A stretch of DNA of 64,000 nt, taken from NCBI RefSeq assembly GCF_000374485.1, contig NZ_KB894500.1:109350-173349 (forward strand), given 5' to 3'. A model generated the notes under the pieces. The model was not told the DNA's origin, did not search any database, and saw only the letters and a program-made list of their open reading frames with translations. Below are positions 27,641 to 36,780 of the stretch, piece by piece. Numbering within the stretch: position 1 is the stretch's first letter; each line of letters starts with the position of its first letter. This DNA comes from Algicola sagamiensis DSM 14643. GTDB lineage: Bacteria; Pseudomonadota; Gammaproteobacteria; Enterobacterales; Alteromonadaceae. The translations under genes were made by a program, and so were the position numbers.

Positions 27641-30025
27641 TTAGTCGGCTAGAACCTCTTTCGCTGTATTTTCAGATAAAAAGGTCTCAAGTATTTCGCC
27701 AAGTGTATCCTGTTCAAATGGTTTACCGATGTGGCCATTCATACCAATCTTTATATATTTTTCGATTTCTTGTTTCAATACATTGGCTGTTAAAGCAATG
27801 ATCGGTGTACTCGTATCACTCTCACGGATTGCTTTTGTTGCTTCAAGACCATCCATCACTGGCATTTGAATATCCATGAAGATCAGATCAAAATGTCTTT
27901 GCCTTACATGCTCAATGGCTTCCTCACCATTTTTTGCAAGTGTGAGTTTCAGCCCAAAGTCGCGCAACATATGTTCTGCGACGAGTCGATTGACTTCTAC
28001 ATCTTCAACGAGGAGAACATGTTTGTTGGGGTAGGTCGGCAAAGCTGGTGCCCCTTTTTGTTCATCCATGAGTTCCATATCGTCTTGATCGATATTGAGA
28101 AGTGCTGCGGTCAGTTCTTTTAATGAGAATGGTTTTTGAAGATAATGATGAAAAACATCCATCTCTGGGCCAGAATAAAGCTCCTCTTTACTATAGGCTG
28201 TCATCAAAATAAATTTGGCCTTATGTGCCAGTTCATCATTCAACTTTTTGGCAATATCCAATCCTGTTTCCATGGGGAACTCCCAATCCAGAATGATATA
28301 ATGGAAGGTAATTGATGAAGAGGTGAGCTTCTCTACGGCTGATTGAGCATTATGGGCTGTCGTCACGTGCATATCCAGATATTCACACATGCTTCGTATT
28401 GTATCTCGGGCAATGATATGGTCATCGACGATGAGAACATTCTGTTTACGCAACGTATGTAAATTTTGTTCTTTATGAGAGTGGAGCTGGGGGATCACCA
28501 ATGGAAACTGAACGCTAAAGCTCGTCCCCTTATCGACTTCACTGGAAACGGATATCTGCCCATCCATCAGTCGAACAAGCTGCTCGCAAATTGCTAAGCC
28601 GAGTCCAGTACCACCGTACTTACGTGTGGTTGACTGGTCAGCTTGAACAAAGCTTTGGAAGATGCGATTTTGCTGCTCCTTTGTCATACCGATGCCAGTA
28701 TCCACGACTTTGATACGATAGAACATCTGCCCACTGTCGTTAACCTCTGCATCAATGGATACTGTCACAGTCCCTTTTTCCGTAAACTTCAGTGCATTTG
28801 AGACAAGGTTGATGATAACTTGCCCTAATCGAACAGGATCACCCTGAATAAACTTTGGTATATTTACATCCATCTCAAAGAACAGCTGAACTTTTGCTTT
28901 GGAGTTCATATGCTGTTGAAATAAGTTTTTGACGTTATCGAGCACGCTCGTGATATCAAAAGAAATCGCTTCGATTTCTAATTTGCCAGATTCGATTTTA
29001 GAAAAATCAAGAATATCATTCAAAATCGTTACGAGAGATTTTGCTGAGAATTTTAAGTTCGTTAAGTACTGGATAATTGTCGGGTCTTTTTCCTTCTTTA
29101 AGCAAAGTTCAGTAATGCCAAGGACGCCATTCATGGGTGTACGGATTTCATGAGACATATTGGCCAGAAATTTTTCTTTTGCCTGACTGGCCTCAACGAC
29201 ACGGCGATTACTTTGTTTTAGTGCCAGCCCTAGTTGCAGCATAATTAACATGACAATCATGAAGAACAGACTCATCGCTGTGATAACAAGGACAAGAAAC
29301 TCGGTTTTAATTTGGTATAAAGTTTCATCTTCCTCTGTGAAGAGACGATTTACAGATTCGATGACACTTTGATTGCGTAATTTTTCGAGGAGAATATTTG
29401 CTCGGACGACATTCTTCATGATGAAGCGTAAATGTTTCTCAATCACGCTCCATTGAATATCTATTTGCTTCAGTTCACTAAACTGGGGTGCATAGACACG
29501 TAAATCATCTTGAATCGACTGGTAAAGAGTCTCATCAGTATTGACTTGATAGGTGTAAACTTTGACAAGTAAAGCGCGAAGCTGTGTGAAAGTCTGAAGT
29601 GTTTCAGCATCCAGCTTTTCTTGGTTCGCAAGCTGAAGTAGCTTTTTTTCAGCACTGGCTATCAAACGCTTTGATGTGCCCATCATGGTTACGATGGATA
29701 GGTATTCGATGACGCCTTCATGAAGCGTATTCACTTCTGAGACCAATTCTTTTGAGGATTCAGGCTGTAATTTCTGATACTCATCCAATAGGTTATCGAG
29801 ATAGAGCTGCACTTGCGCCTGCTCATCGTAATGTGGAGAAACTTCGACACCAACACTCAAGGTTTCAAGTTGATAGTTATTGACAGACTGACGAATATCC
29901 TGAAGCAGAGCCTTGGTTTCCTGATGTGACTCAATTTGCAGGTCGAGATCGGTTAATCGAGTCCCAACGTAAGTAAACAGCAACATGAGTGCCATCTCAA
30001 TGAATAAAAATAGGAATCGGTTCAT
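27641..30025 (-). CDS. Membrane hybrid histidine kinase with all-helical sensor and two receivers
   Basis: 794 residues. TM1 about 4-22, a periplasmic all-helical region of about 215 residues that resembles the DAHL-type sensor, TM2 about 242-267. HisKA with H292 in FLANMSHEIRTPMNG, ATPase boxes NLVSNALKFT, DTGIGM and GGTGLGLAI, receiver 1 (LIVDDHIIARD, IILDWEFP), receiver 2 (LLVEDVEVNR, FMDIQMPVMDG). No HPt or output domain, so an external HPt is needed. Its ATG overlaps the stop of the cytochrome peroxidase gene (ATGA), implying translational coupling: the kinase probably senses a state linked to that haem protein. Confidence 0.92.
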   Translation of the reverse strand: MNRFLFLFIEMALMLLFTYVGTRLTDLDLQIESHQETKALLQDIRQSVNNYQLETLSVGVEVSPHYDEQAQVQLYLDNLLDEYQKLQPESSKELVSEVNTLHEGVIEYLSIVTMMGTSKRLIASAEKKLLQLANQEKLDAETLQTFTQLRALLVKVYTYQVNTDETLYQSIQDDLRVYAPQFSELKQIDIQWSVIEKHLRFIMKNVVRANILLEKLRNQSVIESVNRLFTEEDETLYQIKTEFLVLVITAMSLFFMIVMLIMLQLGLALKQSNRRVVEASQAKEKFLANMSHEIRTPMNGVLGITELCLKKEKDPTIIQYLTNLKFSAKSLVTILNDILDFSKIESGKLEIEAISFDITSVLDNVKNLFQQHMNSKAKVQLFFEMDVNIPKFIQGDPVRLGQVIINLVSNALKFTEKGTVTVSIDAEVNDSGQMFYRIKVVDTGIGMTKEQQNRIFQSFVQADQSTTRKYGGTGLGLAICEQLVRLMDGQISVSSEVDKGTSFSVQFPLVIPQLHSHKEQNLHTLRKQNVLIVDDHIIARDTIRSMCEYLDMHVTTAHNAQSAVEKLTSSSITFHYIILDWEFPMETGLDIAKKLNDELAHKAKFILMTAYSKEELYSGPEMDVFHHYLQKPFSLKELTAALLNIDQDDMELMDEQKGAPALPTYPNKHVLLVEDVEVNRLVAEHMLRDFGLKLTLAKNGEEAIEHVRQRHFDLIFMDIQMPVMDGLEATKAIRESDTSTPIIALTANVLKQEIEKYIKIGMNGHIGKPFEQDTLGEILETFLSENTAKEVLAD

Positions 30026-31035
30026 AGCGCTTGACTCATTAATTCCCCGGAAAAACTGTGAAGCAGTGCTTCGATATCTGCAACATCTTGATCGGCAAGT
30101 TCCATTCCTAGCTGGCTTCGCCCCATAATTCGAATCGCTTCTTGGAGTTCTTTAACAGTACCGTTATGAAAATAAGGCGCTGTTTTTGCGACATTGCGTA
30201 AAGAAGGGACTTTGAACAGGAAGGCATGATTTTCCTGCTTGGTAAACTCTTGCAACCCTTTATCGTTAAGTAGTTTTTCAGGGACTAGATCAACCCGACC
30301 TAACTTTTGATAAAAATTTCCGCCAATGTTCACACCTTGGTGGCATGTGATACAGCCAAAGGATTGAAACTTCTCCCATCCACGCTTCTGTTGTTCATTG
30401 AGCGCCGTTTGATCACCAAGTAAATAGCGGTCAAATGCCGCATCTGGGGTGATCAAGCTCTCCAAATATGTCACCAAGGCACGTTTCATGTTCTTCTGAT
30501 TGATGCCTTCAGGAGAGAGTTTGTAAAATGCAGAGCGGTAATAACTATCCTTGTTGAGTTTTTCGATGACTTCTTGCCAAGAAGTAGCCATTTCTACTGG
30601 GTTATGAATAGGCCCATCCATTTGTTCAGCCAAACTGGCAGCTCTTCCATCCCAAAATTGGCGGAAATTAAATACGGCATTGAGCACGGTTGGGGAGTTC
30701 CGTGTTCCAGATTGATTTTGATGCCCAATACTGATGGCTAACCCATCATCACCGCCTTCATTTACAAAGTGGCATGATGCACAGGAAATATCATTTTCTT
30801 TCGATAAAAGGGTACTATGAAAGAGCGCTTCGCCAAGACGAGCCCACTTTTTGTCAACCACGAGTTCTTTTGGGAGCGGTTGAATCGGCCCTTCGACAGT
30901 CTGAAATGTATACTGTGTCGGAGAAAAAACTTCTTCGTGTTGAATCGTTTTATTTTTATGCAGATGGTAACCAATAATAAATACAATACATGCCACAAAT
31001 GAAATGCATAAAAAAACAAAATCTTTTAAGGTCAT
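30022..31035 (-). CDS. Membrane-anchored dihaem cytochrome c peroxidase/MauG-family protein
   Basis: 337 residues. An N-terminal TM anchor (about 6-23) puts it on the periplasmic side. Two haem c motifs, CASCH (85-89) and CITCH (228-232), and the family sequences GTRNSPTVLNAVFNFRQFWDG and FKVPSLRNVAKTAPYFHNGT are present. Bacterial Ccp enzymes reduce H2O2 with electrons from c-type cytochromes; MauG relatives oxidise proteins. Which of these applies is not settled by sequence. It is the first gene of a two-gene unit with the hybrid kinase, overlapping by 4 bases. Confidence 0.92.
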   Translation of the reverse strand: MTLKDFVFLCISFVACIVFIIGYHLHKNKTIQHEEVFSPTQYTFQTVEGPIQPLPKELVVDKKWARLGEALFHSTLLSKENDISCASCHFVNEGGDDGLAISIGHQNQSGTRNSPTVLNAVFNFRQFWDGRAASLAEQMDGPIHNPVEMATSWQEVIEKLNKDSYYRSAFYKLSPEGINQKNMKRALVTYLESLITPDAAFDRYLLGDQTALNEQQKRGWEKFQSFGCITCHQGVNIGGNFYQKLGRVDLVPEKLLNDKGLQEFTKQENHAFLFKVPSLRNVAKTAPYFHNGTVKELQEAIRIMGRSQLGMELADQDVADIEALLHSFSGELMSQAL

Positions 31036-31153
31036 TTTGAGAGTAAATCCCCTGAACGCAATCCTTTTAACATAAATTCTTAAAATTCAATGAGTAAGTA
31101 TCTCTTTGGTTTGATGCTCTTAAAGCATAGAATGCATCAAAAGAAACTCAAAG

Positions 31154-31175
31154 TTTATGTTCAAGGGAACATAAA
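31154..31175. repeat. Inverted repeat upstream of the peroxidase gene
   Basis: TTTATGTTC and GAACATAAA are perfect 9-base arms with a 4-base spacer. It lies between the peroxidase start and the end of the small secreted-protein gene. It could be an operator of the peroxidase-kinase unit or a weak terminator of the upstream gene. Confidence 0.4.
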
Positions 31176-31244
31176 ACTGATCAGGATAAATTGCAAGGGA
31201 TTAATTCTTTCCATGCCCAATCGAAGGGCATGAAATTGGGATGA

Positions 31245-31499
31245 TTACCGAACAATTTCGACAATGTAATCGGAACATACGGTAATTTTTGTTTCTTTTT
31301 GAAACTCAACAATTGGGAATTCGTAGCAGGCTTCTTTAATGTTGCCCGGGCGGATTGCTTTATATGTCTTAACACGTTTTCCATTTGAGTAAATATGAAC
31401 CAATTCGACAAATAATGACTCAGTTGCTTTCGCTTGCATTGCACCGATTGACGTTAAGATAAATAAAAGAGAAAGAATTTGAGCAAGAGACGATTTCAT
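31245..31499 (-). CDS. Small secreted protein, unknown
   Basis: 84 residues. A typical signal peptide (MKSSLAQILSLLFILTSIG, likely cut after AMQAKA), then a short mature domain of about 58 residues with two Cys residues that could form a disulfide. The ATG at 31499 is preferred to the frame start at 31514. No family recognised. It precedes the peroxidase gene on the same strand with a 209-base gap. Confidence 0.6.
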   Translation of the reverse strand: MKSSLAQILSLLFILTSIGAMQAKATESLFVELVHIYSNGKRVKTYKAIRPGNIKEACYEFPIVEFQKETKITVCSDYIVEIVR

Positions 31500-31586
31500 A
31501 CAATACCACCACAAAACAACTGCATCACAATTAAATAGTATGAATATTGTACAGGCCTTTTCTGAACGTAAGCTGAACTAAAAGAA

Positions 31587-31614
31587 AAAGACCGGATGGA
31601 GGGATCCGATCTTT
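31587..31614 (-). terminator. Terminator of the 31775 gene
   Basis: AAAGACCGGAT and ATCCGATCTTT pair with one mismatch. On the minus strand the stem is followed by TTTTTCTTTT, the complement of 31580-31589. Confidence 0.72.
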
Positions 31615-31774
31615 GTTACCGAAGTCTAGTTAACTCTACTGAAATAGATTAGGTTTGAGGATAATCCACTAAGCCAAATCTTACGTAGGAAATATTAATT
31701 TATACGAAAATATGTCAGCTTTCAGTGCAAAAATGTAAAGAAAAGTATGAGCGTGTTGTTTCAAGGCTGCAACC

Positions 31775-32047
31775 TCAGCACCCCAACTGTAACTTTTCAA
31801 ACTCATCTTGGCTGAGCTGCCACACTTCAAATAATTCATCAGGCCCTGAAGGGGTTGCTTGTGTGTCCACCCAGCTAAAGAACTCTTCAATATGCGTTTT
31901 CATCACACGTTCTTCTAGAAAAAAAGATTCGGGGGTACGGTAAAAGACAGTGTCATTGACAATTGAAGTTACATAACGATCATTAAAGTAACCAATCACC
32001 TCTTTTGGTGACTTCGCGCGATAGCGCTTTCCGATTTCCAATTTCAT
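31775..32047 (-). CDS. Hypothetical protein, 90 residues
   Basis: Starts at ATG 32047 with AGAGG about ten bases upstream (a GTG one codon earlier is possible). A soluble acidic protein with conserved-looking runs KLEIGKRYRAKSP and NDTVFYRTPESFF, ending LQLGC. No domain recognised, no signal peptide. It is flanked by a terminator downstream and by a 395-base gap upstream. Confidence 0.6.
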   Translation of the reverse strand: MKLEIGKRYRAKSPKEVIGYFNDRYVTSIVNDTVFYRTPESFFLEERVMKTHIEEFFSWVDTQATPSGPDELFEVWQLSQDEFEKLQLGC

Positions 32048-32143
32048 CACTGATAAACCTCTAGCAGAGCGTCACAAACGAACATCAAAGCGCTCATAAT
32101 TCGCCATAAAACAAGATTCAGTTTTATCTTGCGTCGATCAAGA

Positions 32144-32149
32144 TATAAT
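32144..32149 (+). promoter_or_regulatory. Possible -10 element ahead of the igaA region
   Basis: A consensus TATAAT 36 bases before the first tiny ORF of this intergenic region. No good -35 lies 16-18 bases upstream, so it is only a candidate. The 395-base gap 32048-32442 holds this element and the two tiny ORFs at 32185 and 32283. Confidence 0.3.
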
Positions 32150-32184
32150 TTTATTAGTATAGACGGAGAAGGAGATCTCGATAG

Positions 32185-32256
32185 ATGTTCATCATGAATT
32201 CTGCTTTACCACTAGATTTTTTTAATAGATATCATTATGCTACACGTTCTTGCTAA
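32185..32256 (+). CDS. Tiny ORF, 23 residues
   Basis: ATG at 32185 with AAGGAG ten bases upstream, a 23-codon frame beginning MFIMNSALPLDFF. It may be a leader peptide of the following genes or chance. It is followed 26 bases later by a second small ORF, and both precede igaA on the same strand. Confidence 0.35.
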   Translation: MFIMNSALPLDFFNRYHYATRSC

Positions 32257-32282
32257 TGGAGATTGTAATAAGGACGTGTCAA

Positions 32283-32429
32283 ATGTACCCCTTCGGTAAA
32301 GATGATCAATGTGGTATTAATATTCAATGCTGTAAGATTAGTTTCCGGGTGTTTGCAGGGCAAGTTCTCGGAAAATGCTGGTTGCTGATGCCCTGTGAAT
32401 ATACGCCGAACTGTTTGAGACACGGCTAG
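32283..32429 (+). CDS. Small Cys-rich ORF, 48 residues
   Basis: ATG at 32283 preceded by AAGGA nine bases upstream; ends 13 bases before the igaA start. 48 residues with six Cys at positions 10, 16, 17, 32, 38 and 44, beginning MYPFGKDDQCGINIQCCKIS. No signal peptide. Cys content is far above its neighbours, which suggests metal binding or disulfides if it is translated. Its place just ahead of igaA suggests co-transcription or a leader role. Not recognised. Confidence 0.4.
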   Translation: MYPFGKDDQCGINIQCCKISFRVFAGQVLGKCWLLMPCEYTPNCLRHG

Positions 32430-32442
32430 TTTATACCAAGCC

Positions 32443-34497
32443 ATGATGTTTTTCTGGTTCCATTCGTTTTTTCTTTTCTTCTTATTCACACTTGGAATGG
32501 GCATTTTTCTATTGGCTCCGTTTTTCCGTGCTTATCGGGAGCAGGGGTTCCATCAAAAGTTACTTCAAGAGAAACATGTCACACTTGGACATAAGCACCG
32601 TAAGCTTTCTTCTACAGAAGTAAACGCCCTCAACCGTTTTTTTGGTCAGTTTTACGACTTTAGCCCCTTCCATAGCGAGTTAAGGGTGTACAAGCAAGCT
32701 GGGTATCTAGGGCCAGTTCAAGATGTGGATCAGAAACAAAAACGGCATGTTCATGTCACTTTTCTGGATGGGATAGCAAGACTGTTGCCCGCTTGGCATC
32801 ATCTATGTGGTCAAGTTGTTGAAGTGACATTAGTCGAGCTGGACGATCCAGGTCAATGCCCAATCATATTGAATATTGAGGACAAATTTTCTTTAGTCGA
32901 GCAATACGAGATACTACAGACTGTTGAATCTGAAAAGGAAAAAAGTGGACGACTCGATGAAACGTCTGAAGTAACATTGATCAATAAACGCCGTATGACA
33001 CGACGTGAAGCGTACTTACTGAATCAAGGCCACGCGCCCTGGCCGCAGTTTATCTTATTCTGTGTGTTTATTAGTCTTGTGTTTTATGACGCTCAGTTAA
33101 ATTCATCTTGTGTCTTATTTTTCGGATCGCTCGTCTGCGTCGTATTAATGAAGAAAATCTGGGATGGTGATCCACCTCGTCGTCGTGTTGTTTATACCTT
33201 GCAAGGGAAACTTCGTGAAGCGGGTGATTTCTCTGGGATTTCATTCCATGACGATGGCTCATCAGAACAGGTTCTGTCGGACTGTGAGAGTCGAGACATT
33301 TATATTCCTGCAAATTATGGTTATCAACGGGCGATGCTATTACCCAAAAATAAATATCGAGCGCGTCGTTATACGCCACCAAAGTTGAAATATACCTCTG
33401 CATTTCGATATGGATTGTTTGCCTGTGCGATTTCCCTCTTTATGCTCTGTCGGTTTGATTCACCCTGGCATTACATTCAACATTCATTCTCTGAAGTAAA
33501 ACCAGCAATAAAAATCGATCAGATTTTAGAGTTAAAACAGAGACGGTTTCAATTATTTGAATCTCTTCAGTTTGAGCAAATATGGCTCGTGAGAGAAATG
33601 GGTGCTGATAATTTAAATCGTAACGGCTGGTGGCGGTTGGCTGATATTCGAGACTTAGACCAGCTGGATATTCCTTCGTTTTCATCCACAGATGTTCAAG
33701 GCTGGTTGCGCTTGAATGAACAAGTAAGAAAGCACGTGGTGGTTTTGCATGATCGTGTTGTTTTATTTTCCCCGGCCGACCTTGTACATTGGTTAACAGG
33801 CGAGTGCCTTCAACTGAGTATCCAGAGAATATGCCGATATTTAGCATCGAGATTGCCGACAAAAGCAGAGCCATTGTTTGATGAAGGCGGACAGCTTCAC
33901 CCTCAGTTCGAATCAATCCAAATTCCAAGCAAGACAAGTACATATACTGTCTTAAAACCAGGTGTTTTAGAGCGCTGGCTCATTGATGCTATGCCATTTT
34001 CAATTACACACGATGTGAATGAATATCTGAATACGGTGGCGATCGCCATGACGAAGTGGCGTGAAGATACACTGAAGCAAAACCCACTGATCAAATGGCC
34101 AGATATTTGGGCGGAACAACATTTTTCCATTGAATATGGGCGCTTTTATTCATTCAATACGCAAATGGAGTATCAAGAGCTGAAGCCATTGACAACGATG
34201 ACTTGGACTGAATTTCAATCATTCATGCAAGAAAAAGCACAGGAAATGACTGGCACGATGATTGTTCAGGCGCCTTCGATACCATTTTCTGTTTTTTCAG
34301 ATGAATACGTTGAAAATCATCGGTTACTGATACCGAATCAACAATCAGCAGTTGAGATTTGGCGTGCCGTTTTATTTTTCTTCATTTCTTTTCTCTGGAC
34401 TATTTATTTTGCGATAAAGCTTGTGAAGTTTAGACAGCTTCATGAACGTGTTCATACCGAGTCTCAGTCCAACAATTCCACCGTTTACGTCACCTGA
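32443..34497 (+). CDS. igaA: IgaA/UmoB-family membrane protein (Rcs phosphorelay repressor-like)
   Basis: 684 residues (E. coli IgaA about 710). TM near the N-terminus (about 5-25), two TM helices around 200-230, one near 325 and one near the C-terminus (about 645-665), with the large periplasmic domain between the last two, as in IgaA. Local similarity by eye includes VEVTLVELDDPGQCPIILN and LINKRRMTRREAYLLN, matching the first cytoplasmic domain. IgaA restrains the Rcs envelope-stress phosphorelay through RcsD. No rcs gene is in the window. Sequence identity to the enterobacterial protein is low, so the function is inferred. Confidence 0.7.
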   Translation: MMFFWFHSFFLFFLFTLGMGIFLLAPFFRAYREQGFHQKLLQEKHVTLGHKHRKLSSTEVNALNRFFGQFYDFSPFHSELRVYKQAGYLGPVQDVDQKQKRHVHVTFLDGIARLLPAWHHLCGQVVEVTLVELDDPGQCPIILNIEDKFSLVEQYEILQTVESEKEKSGRLDETSEVTLINKRRMTRREAYLLNQGHAPWPQFILFCVFISLVFYDAQLNSSCVLFFGSLVCVVLMKKIWDGDPPRRRVVYTLQGKLREAGDFSGISFHDDGSSEQVLSDCESRDIYIPANYGYQRAMLLPKNKYRARRYTPPKLKYTSAFRYGLFACAISLFMLCRFDSPWHYIQHSFSEVKPAIKIDQILELKQRRFQLFESLQFEQIWLVREMGADNLNRNGWWRLADIRDLDQLDIPSFSSTDVQGWLRLNEQVRKHVVVLHDRVVLFSPADLVHWLTGECLQLSIQRICRYLASRLPTKAEPLFDEGGQLHPQFESIQIPSKTSTYTVLKPGVLERWLIDAMPFSITHDVNEYLNTVAIAMTKWREDTLKQNPLIKWPDIWAEQHFSIEYGRFYSFNTQMEYQELKPLTTMTWTEFQSFMQEKAQEMTGTMIVQAPSIPFSVFSDEYVENHRLLIPNQQSAVEIWRAVLFFFISFLWTIYFAIKLVKFRQLHERVHTESQSNNSTVYVT

Positions 34498-34665
34498 CAA
34501 ATTTTCTGTAAATTGTAATTGCGTATTTGACCCAAGAGCTTGGCGCGTTTCGACAATGTTCCAAAAAAAAGCATTCAGTAAACTTTGGCTATTCGTGTTA
34601 AATAGAGCAACGCCACTTGCATGATGTACATTTGGCGGATTGTCTCTCACCCTTGGGAGAATAGC

Positions 34666-36780
34666 TTGTTGCAGTATAAAGCTGAACAAATCCGAGCATT
34701 CGCAAAATACTACAATATTGCGGATGAGTTTATTGATGCATGGGGAAACAAAACAGAGATACCTGCCAGTGCGCAACTATCAGTGCTTCGGGCACTGGGT
34801 GTCGACGCCCATTTGGATACAATGGAGCCTCATGATGTGTCTGAATTACCAGAGACTCACCCAGGGGTATTGGTTGTACAGCAACAACTCCCTATTCAAT
34901 TTCGACTTACCCTACCGTCAGAGTTATCCACTGCCCGTTGGATCCTGACGACCGAGGATGGGACATCAAGTACGGGAGAGCTGACGCTTACACAACCGAA
35001 AAAAATAACGATCGGTAAGCAGAAGTTCGTCCAATACGTTTGCACTTTGCAGCCAATCACTCAATCTGGCTATCATGAGCTGGGAGTTGATGTTGGTGTT
35101 GGTGAGCAAAGCCTGAAAATAACCCTGATTGTGACGCCGTCGCGATGTTTCCATCCTCACCCCCAGGCAAAAATTTGGGGGATCAGTACACAACTATATA
35201 GTTTGCGTCGTGAAAATGACCAAGGAATTGGTGATTTTACAGCATTACAAATGCTGATCCATGAAGCTGCCGCAAAAGGGGCTGACTATATCGGAATCAA
35301 CCCTATTCATCTGAATTACCGTTTTGAACATGATGTAAGCCCTTACTCACCCTCTAGCAGAAAGCAATTAAACTGGATTTATTTAGATATTACGCGTGTA
35401 CCAGGTGCGCAGAATTTAGAACTATCGGCAATCGAGTCAAAACCTGAGGTCGATTACATTGCAGTTTATGAGGCAAAAAAGTCGAACTTATATCAAGCTT
35501 TTTTACAATTTGAAGTTCGACCACCTGAGGAGCAAGTAAAGAAAGCCTTTGATGCGTACCTGAAGCATGAAGGTGAACATTTACACCAAGCTTCGATTTT
35601 TGAGGCTTTGGTAGAACACTTTTTTGATACTGGGCATGATTATGTTGGTTGGCAATCTTTCCCAGAAGAATATCAACAGGTGGATGCTGAAGCTGTGATT
35701 ACATTTGCGAAGCAAAATGCCAAGCGTGTTCGATTTTTTCAGTTCTTGCAATGGCAAACAGAAGAGCAATTGAGTGCTTGTCATGAATTTGCAAAGCAGG
35801 TCGGTATGAAAGTTGGCTTGTATCAGGATTTGGCCGTTGGTTGTCATCGTGGCGGTTTTGATACTTGGTCTAATCCAGCGTGTTACCTGATGACAGCAAG
35901 CGCGGGCGCTCCCCCTGATCTGATGAACCTGAAAGGACAGAATTGGGGATTGCCGCCATTCCATCCAATGACATTAAAACAACAAGGGTATGCACCTTTT
36001 ATCCAGTTGCTCAGAAAAAGCATGCGCCACGCCGGTGCATTGCGTATTGATCATGTTCTTGGTTTACTCCGGATTTGGTGTGTGCCAGAGGCAGAGTCGG
36101 CAGCAGAGGGTGCTTATTTGCATTACCCAATCGATGACCTGTTTGGGATTATCGCACTGGAAAGCCATCGTTATCAATGTCAGATTATTGGGGAAGACTT
36201 AGGCGTTGTGCCTGACCAGATGCGGGAAAAGATGAAGCAATACGGTTTGCTATCCTATCGGGTTTTTTTCTTTGAAAAGCAGGATGAGACATACATTCCA
36301 CCACAGGAATACCCGCAAAACTCCATGGCTGTTTTAGCGACCCATGATTTACCGACAATTGCTGGATTCTGGTCTGGAGAAGATCTGATACAGCGCAAGT
36401 CGATAGGGCTGTTTCCGACGGAAGATGTTTATCAGGCGCAATTACAGCAACGTTATCAAGAGAAGATACAGCTACAGACGATGCTTGAATTACCCCAAGG
36501 CAGCGATGCATTTTCAAAAGTTGTGAATTGCGCGTTGCATCAGCATCTTGCGACATGCCGTTCGCATATGGTGACTGTTCAGCTAGAAGATTTGGTTGGA
36601 CAGACAAAAGCAGTCAATATCCCTGGAACTTGGAAAGAATACCCGAACTGGCGCTTAAGAATGACAAAAACTGTGTCAGAAATCTTTCAGGAAACTTCGG
36701 TCCATCAATTGACAACAGCCGTTCAACAAACTCGTTTGTCTGTCCAGCATTCACTGATGAAAGAGCCAAATTATGAATAA
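34666..36780 (+). CDS. malQ: 4-alpha-glucanotransferase (amylomaltase, GH77)
   Basis: About 704 residues (E. coli MalQ 694). GH77 marks: SPYSPSSRKQLNWIYLDI, GLYQDLAVGCHRGGFDTWSN, LRIDHVLGLLRIWCVP with the nucleophile Asp, and later IGEDLGVVPDQMR (acid/base Glu), followed by LATHDLPTIAGFW. It transfers glucan segments between maltodextrins, producing glucose and longer chains. The TTG at 34666 has GGGAG six bases upstream; the ATG at 34621 has no such site. Its stop overlaps glgP by 8 bases, so the starch operon starts here. Confidence 0.95.
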   Translation: MLQYKAEQIRAFAKYYNIADEFIDAWGNKTEIPASAQLSVLRALGVDAHLDTMEPHDVSELPETHPGVLVVQQQLPIQFRLTLPSELSTARWILTTEDGTSSTGELTLTQPKKITIGKQKFVQYVCTLQPITQSGYHELGVDVGVGEQSLKITLIVTPSRCFHPHPQAKIWGISTQLYSLRRENDQGIGDFTALQMLIHEAAAKGADYIGINPIHLNYRFEHDVSPYSPSSRKQLNWIYLDITRVPGAQNLELSAIESKPEVDYIAVYEAKKSNLYQAFLQFEVRPPEEQVKKAFDAYLKHEGEHLHQASIFEALVEHFFDTGHDYVGWQSFPEEYQQVDAEAVITFAKQNAKRVRFFQFLQWQTEEQLSACHEFAKQVGMKVGLYQDLAVGCHRGGFDTWSNPACYLMTASAGAPPDLMNLKGQNWGLPPFHPMTLKQQGYAPFIQLLRKSMRHAGALRIDHVLGLLRIWCVPEAESAAEGAYLHYPIDDLFGIIALESHRYQCQIIGEDLGVVPDQMREKMKQYGLLSYRVFFFEKQDETYIPPQEYPQNSMAVLATHDLPTIAGFWSGEDLIQRKSIGLFPTEDVYQAQLQQRYQEKIQLQTMLELPQGSDAFSKVVNCALHQHLATCRSHMVTVQLEDLVGQTKAVNIPGTWKEYPNWRLRMTKTVSEIFQETSVHQLTTAVQQTRLSVQHSLMKEPNYE

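Noticed and set aside
33440..33943. 167-codon minus-strand frame inside igaA
   Set aside because: Antisense to a conserved coding region; no start signals or domain.
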